From: Eutreptiella sp. 'Long Island Sound 2002'
Lineage: Eukaryota; Euglenozoa; Euglenophyceae; Eutreptiales; Eutreptiaceae
DNA: 64,000 bases
NCBI GenBank assembly: GCA_964036045.1
Contig: OZ038381.1
Location: 70,618,242 to 70,682,241, forward strand
Direction: 5' to 3'
In this document: in pieces, positions 63,238 through 64,000 of the stretch
Position numbering within the stretch: the stretch's first letter is position 1
Layout: each line of letters begins with the position of its first letter
Program-made: the position numbers and the translations under genes
Notes under the pieces: generated by a model
Told to the model about the DNA's origin: nothing
Seen by the model: only the letters and a program-made list of their open reading frames with translations
Database searches by the model: none

Positions 63238-64000
63238 CTAAGCCACCACTTGGCGATGTCGGCGGCCTCGTTCATCCCCGTCACTGGCGGTGAAGGAGGG
63301 GTCACTGTCGTGGGGCTGTCCACCCGCTGGCCTCCGCGGCCTCTCGGGGGTCTTCCCCTTGCCCTTCCTCCGTCGACGGGCGGTGGGGCCACTGCTCCCA
63401 CTGCTGCCCGTGTCGGCCTTGTCCAGCGTCATCCTGGAGGAGGCGTCCCCTTCGAAAATTTTTCGAAGGGTCTCCACTCGTGATCCTCCCGGGGGAGTCT
63501 CGTGGCGGAGTTTGGCCTCTGCCTCCTCCATTGCGGCGGCGGTGGCTGCGGCAGCCCGCACTTCAGCTTCTTCCCGAGCACGAGCCGCCTCGGCTTCCCG
63601 GGCCTGCTGCAGCCGCGCCTTCTGCGCTTCCAACGCCGCCAGCTCCGCCTCCGTCTTGGCCTTCTCCTCAGCGACCTTCCGTCGCGCGGCCTCGATGGCT
63701 TCCTTCTTGGCGGCGTCCGCCTGGGCCTTGGCCGTCGCTTCGGCGTGGGCCCTTTCCTCCGCCTCCTTCTTTGCCCTCTCTTGGGCAAGCGCCTCCTCCA
63801 GCGCCCTCACCTCGGCCTCCTTGCAGGCAATGGCCTCCTGCGTCAGGCGGGCTTCCTCATCGGCTGCCGCCAACTCACCGTTGACCTGGGCAGTCGCTGC
63901 CCCATGGGCGGCCACGGCTGTGAGTCCGGCGGCAATGGCCGCCACGGTCTGGGCGTGGATGGCCATGCCATGCGCCCACTCCGCAGCCTCCTCCTGGGCG
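63238..64000 (-). CDS. Coiled-coil ORF upstream of Gag, partial
   Basis: The open frame enters from beyond the window edge (codons before ATG 63966 also read sensibly) and ends with TAG 63238-63240. The product is a long Ala/Glu/Lys/Arg heptad-rich coiled coil (e.g. EARLTQEAIACKEAEVRALE), then a Ser/Gly segment and a very basic patch (ARRRRKGKGKTPERPRRP). It is in the same frame as Gag, with only nine codons between its stop and the Gag ATG. It could be an N-terminal Gag domain made separately or joined by readthrough. It has no enzyme motif. Confidence 0.65.
   Translation of the reverse strand, partial: AQEEAAEWAHGMAIHAQTVAAIAAGLTAVAAHGAATAQVNGELAAADEEARLTQEAIACKEAEVRALEEALAQERAKKEAEERAHAEATAKAQADAAKKEAIEAARRKVAEEKAKTEAELAALEAQKARLQQAREAEAARAREEAEVRAAAATAAAMEEAEAKLRHETPPGGSRVETLRKIFEGDASSRMTLDKADTGSSGSSGPTARRRRKGKGKTPERPRRPAGGQPHDSDPSFTASDGDERGRRHRQVVA

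Larger units (their letters stand above)
55553..64000 (-). mobile_element. Near-intact Ty3/gypsy chromovirus, 5' end outside window
   Basis: Minus-strand order: coiled-coil ORF (open to the window edge), Gag, aspartic protease, reverse transcriptase, RNase H, integrase and chromodomain, the chromovirus layout. All key catalytic motifs are present. The coding parts are broken only by two in-frame TAG codons (63238-63240, 60535-60537) and one single-base frameshift near 58000. This preservation contrasts with the decayed elements elsewhere and suggests a recent insertion. The 5' LTR and primer site lie beyond 64000. Confidence 0.9.

Noticed and set aside
60535-63240. TAG reassigned to an amino acid in this genome
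   Set aside because: TAG also ends the LINE CCHC ORF at 10471-10473 at a sensible end point; two in-frame TAGs in one element are not enough.
1-64000. rRNA or tRNA genes
   Set aside because: I looked for conserved tRNA box and rRNA core sequences by eye and saw none; a tRNAscan/Infernal run would be decisive.

Overview
The window is eukaryotic and almost entirely mobile or repetitive DNA. No rRNA, tRNA, CRISPR array or bacterial operon is visible, and no single-copy housekeeping gene was recognised. The organism cannot be named from sequence alone. The GC-rich LINE and Ty3/gypsy chromovirus in an AT-richer, possibly intron-bearing background would fit a repeat-rich protist or alga (dinoflagellate-like is a guess).

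Region 1 (1-19.5 kb, +): a long, decayed non-LTR retrotransposon (LINE) with a C/A-rich, T-poor sense strand. In order it carries a first ORF with two OTU-protease-like segments, a possible Tudor-like segment, an APE endonuclease, reverse transcriptase plus RNase H, a CCHC-type tail, a RING-finger ORF, low-complexity ORFs, an Ulp1/C48-like ORF and a repeat-rich 3' region ending in a short A-run. It lies beside a truncated chromovirus integrase (19.5-20.7 kb) whose polypurine tract and LTR start are at 21.73-21.74 kb.

Region 2 (22.3-29.8 kb): a composite satellite block. A 127-bp dimeric satellite (A) and a 196/208-bp alternating satellite (B) with two GC hairpins per monomer are bounded by a 15-bp direct repeat. 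Diverged inverted copies of part of it lie at 35.6-37.4 kb.

Region 3 (29.8-46.7 kb): AT-richer DNA with gag-like coiled-coil fragments (-), a TIR element (32.29-33.96 kb), unidentified + ORFs (37.8-39.4 kb), and a split, unidentified gene on - (39.7-44.6 kb). The zone 39.6-45.3 kb is studded with versions of the palindrome TTGCGCGAGGCCTCGCGCAA.

Region 4 (46.75-51.2 kb, -): a second, rearranged, apparently non-autonomous copy of the LINE 3' half. Then 51.2-55.5 kb of non-coding DNA with LTR-like junctions.

Region 5 (55.55-64 kb, -): a nearly intact Ty3/gypsy chromovirus: coiled-coil ORF, Gag, then protease-RT-RNase H-integrase-chromodomain. Gag and Pol share one frame, separated by a TAG in a TAG-CGG context, and Pol has no ATG before its protease. 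This suggests stop-codon readthrough. One single-base frameshift near 58.0 kb breaks Pol.

The most novel candidates are the LINE's ubiquitin/SUMO-like modules, the Gag-TAG-Pol arrangement and the palindrome array.
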